From: Clostridiaceae bacterium | GTDB lineage: Bacteria; Bacillota; Clostridia; Acetivibrionales; DUMC01 | NCBI GenBank assembly: GCA_012840075.1 | Contig: DUMC01000147.1 | Coordinates: forward strand, 1 to 55,798 | Reading direction: 5' to 3' | DNA: 55,798 bases | In this document: positions 55,141 through 55,798 of the stretch, one piece after another | Numbering within the stretch: position 1 is the first letter of the stretch | How the letters are laid out: every line of letters begins with the position of its first letter | Translations under genes and position numbers: made by a program | Notes under the pieces: model-generated | Database searches by the model: none | The model's input: only the letters and a program-made list of their open reading frames with translations | Told to the model about the DNA's origin: nothing

Positions 55141-55460
55141 AAAAAACTCCTCATCCCTAAGGGACGAGGAGCTTTATCTCCACGCGGTACCACCCAAATT
55201 GACATAAAGTCCGCTCATTTAGCGTACGGGATGAGCACAAGATAAAATATTAAGTATCACTCCGTGATGGCGCAAGACGATGTCATCCGATACACCCTTC
55301 CTTTTAACGGCGGAAGCTCCGGTTAAGCCTACTTGACTAAAATTAGTTTCAGCCAACAGCTCCAAGGAGAACTTCAGTTACACCTTCATACCGAGCTTTC
55401 ACCATCCTCGGCTCGCTGTAAATCCGTATGTAACCTACTTTTCCTTTTCATTACCTTTCA
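55141..55460 (-). promoter_or_regulatory. T-box riboswitch leader of aroF, probably Phe-specific
   Basis: Read on the minus strand, the leader ends with the T-box GGGTGGTACCGCG (55195-55183). The terminator CTCCTCGTCCC/GGGATGAGGAG follows with a T-run (55174-55141). Stem I carries AGTA opposite GAA, and the GATGGTG distal motif. In the specifier loop GAA is followed by G and TTC, so the codon is read as Phe. Uncharged tRNA would stabilise the antiterminator and switch on DAHP synthase. The T-box call is firm. The Phe assignment is an inference from loop position. Confidence 0.9.
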
Positions 55461-55492
55461 GAATATTAATTTGTATAAATATAGTAAATTTA

Positions 55493-55522
55493 ATAATATC
55501 ATGGTACAAAGTGTATTGTCAA
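55493..55522 (-). promoter_or_regulatory. Promoter of the T-box-aroF transcript
   Basis: On the minus strand TTGACA (55522-55517) and TATTAT (55498-55493) are 18 bp apart, about 30 bp upstream of the start of stem I. Confidence 0.7.
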
Positions 55523-55673
55523 TACCTAAATATAAAAAATGATTTTGCCCTAAGATGAATTTAGAGGCTCCAAGCACCGTAACATTAGTTTTTGGCAAAT
55601 ATTTCTTCATAAAAATAAATGCATCTAAAATAATATAATAATTGCATTTGTATTAATAAAGAAATATAATTTT
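55523..55673. other. AT-rich gap without recognisable feature
   Basis: The space between the aroF promoter and the mobile-element end shows no open frame, hairpin terminator or other pattern I can name. Confidence 0.5.
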
Positions 55674-55798
55674 ACAGTACTTACGCAAAGTTAGCTGAAC
55701 CTTGACAAGCTCATATATTAGGCACCTAATTTGCCCCAAATGGTTGTTGCTGCAGGATCTGTGACATTATTTACCTGTTTACTTTCACACTCTTTTGA
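55674..55798 (-). mobile_element. End of a mobile element with the C-terminus of its protein (runs off the window)
   Basis: On the minus strand the last 26 codons of a protein (SKECESKQVN ... TTIWGKLGA, TAA at 55718-55720) enter from the window edge. The tail ending GCGTAAGTACTGTA follows. It is an inverted, about 90% identical copy of 39138-39262. The rest of the element lies outside the window, and this copy may be complete. Confidence 0.6.

Overview
The window is AT-rich DNA from a low-GC Gram-positive bacterium, most likely a plant-fibre-degrading anaerobe of the Clostridia. Four things point there: strong AGGAGG-type ribosome binding sites, an oxygen-sensitive class III ribonucleotide reductase with its activase, a T-box leader, and a dense set of hemicellulose and pentose genes with an LplA/LplB/YtcP-type sugar ABC transporter. 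The species cannot be fixed from the sequence alone.

Layout. 1-3361 is the end of a membrane export locus: a CARDB-like surface protein overlapping a MacB/FtsX-type permease. 3473-5397 holds two sugar-phosphate isomerase/epimerase TIM barrels behind a consensus promoter. 5801-8821 is nrdD-nrdG behind a promoter embedded in two NrdR-type boxes. 8835-29255 is a pentose island on the plus strand. It holds an AraR-like GntR/LacI regulator with its own operator, araD, araB and a FucI-like isomerase standing where araA is expected. It continues with an unassigned hydrolase-like protein, a PHP protein, a GH3 beta-xylosidase-like enzyme, a ceramidase-like hydrolase, a URO-D-like methyltransferase candidate, two more epimerases, a Gfo/Idh/MocA dehydrogenase, a GH51 arabinofuranosidase, a nucleoside hydrolase and a ribokinase. 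29517-35788 is a membrane-anchored AraC-type sensor followed by two ABC permeases and a lipoprotein. A pair of 33-bp direct repeats 53 bp apart precedes the transporter promoter.

36065-40200 is a scrapyard beside a tRNA-Lys gene. It contains an integrase remnant on the minus strand, a cysteine-rich micro-ORF and an intact pair of phage recombination genes (PD-(D/E)XK exonuclease and a candidate single-strand annealing protein). After these come broken DUF4373 and dnaC genes, the end of a mobile element, a broken PIN-domain gene and the 5' part of a group II intron. 40609-49505 returns to chromosomal genes: a homocysteine methyltransferase-like protein, a small membrane protein, an ECF sigma/anti-sigma pair, polA, coaE and a lytic transglycosylase. 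49580-53197 has a GH4 remnant, a frameshifted URO-D-like gene and a large alpha/beta hydrolase. 53861-55522 is, on the minus strand, a DAHP synthase gene behind a T-box leader, with its 3' end buried in a REP-like array. The window ends in a second, inverted copy of the mobile-element end seen at 39.1 kb.

How it fits together. Secreted or imported arabinoxylan fragments would enter through the ABC system and be trimmed by the GH51 and GH3 enzymes. The pentoses would then pass through isomerase, kinase and 4-epimerase to xylulose-5-phosphate, while nucleoside hydrolase and ribokinase recover ribose from nucleosides. Several enzymes in the island (719-aa protein, PHP protein, ceramidase-like protein, URO-D-like protein, four epimerase paralogs) have no assignable substrate and suggest an uncharacterised carbohydrate pathway. 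The most promising new items are the recombinase candidate, the AraC direct-repeat operator, the non-orthologous arabinose isomerase and the URO-D-like proteins in sugar operons. All functional calls rest on motif recognition by eye; no database search was run.
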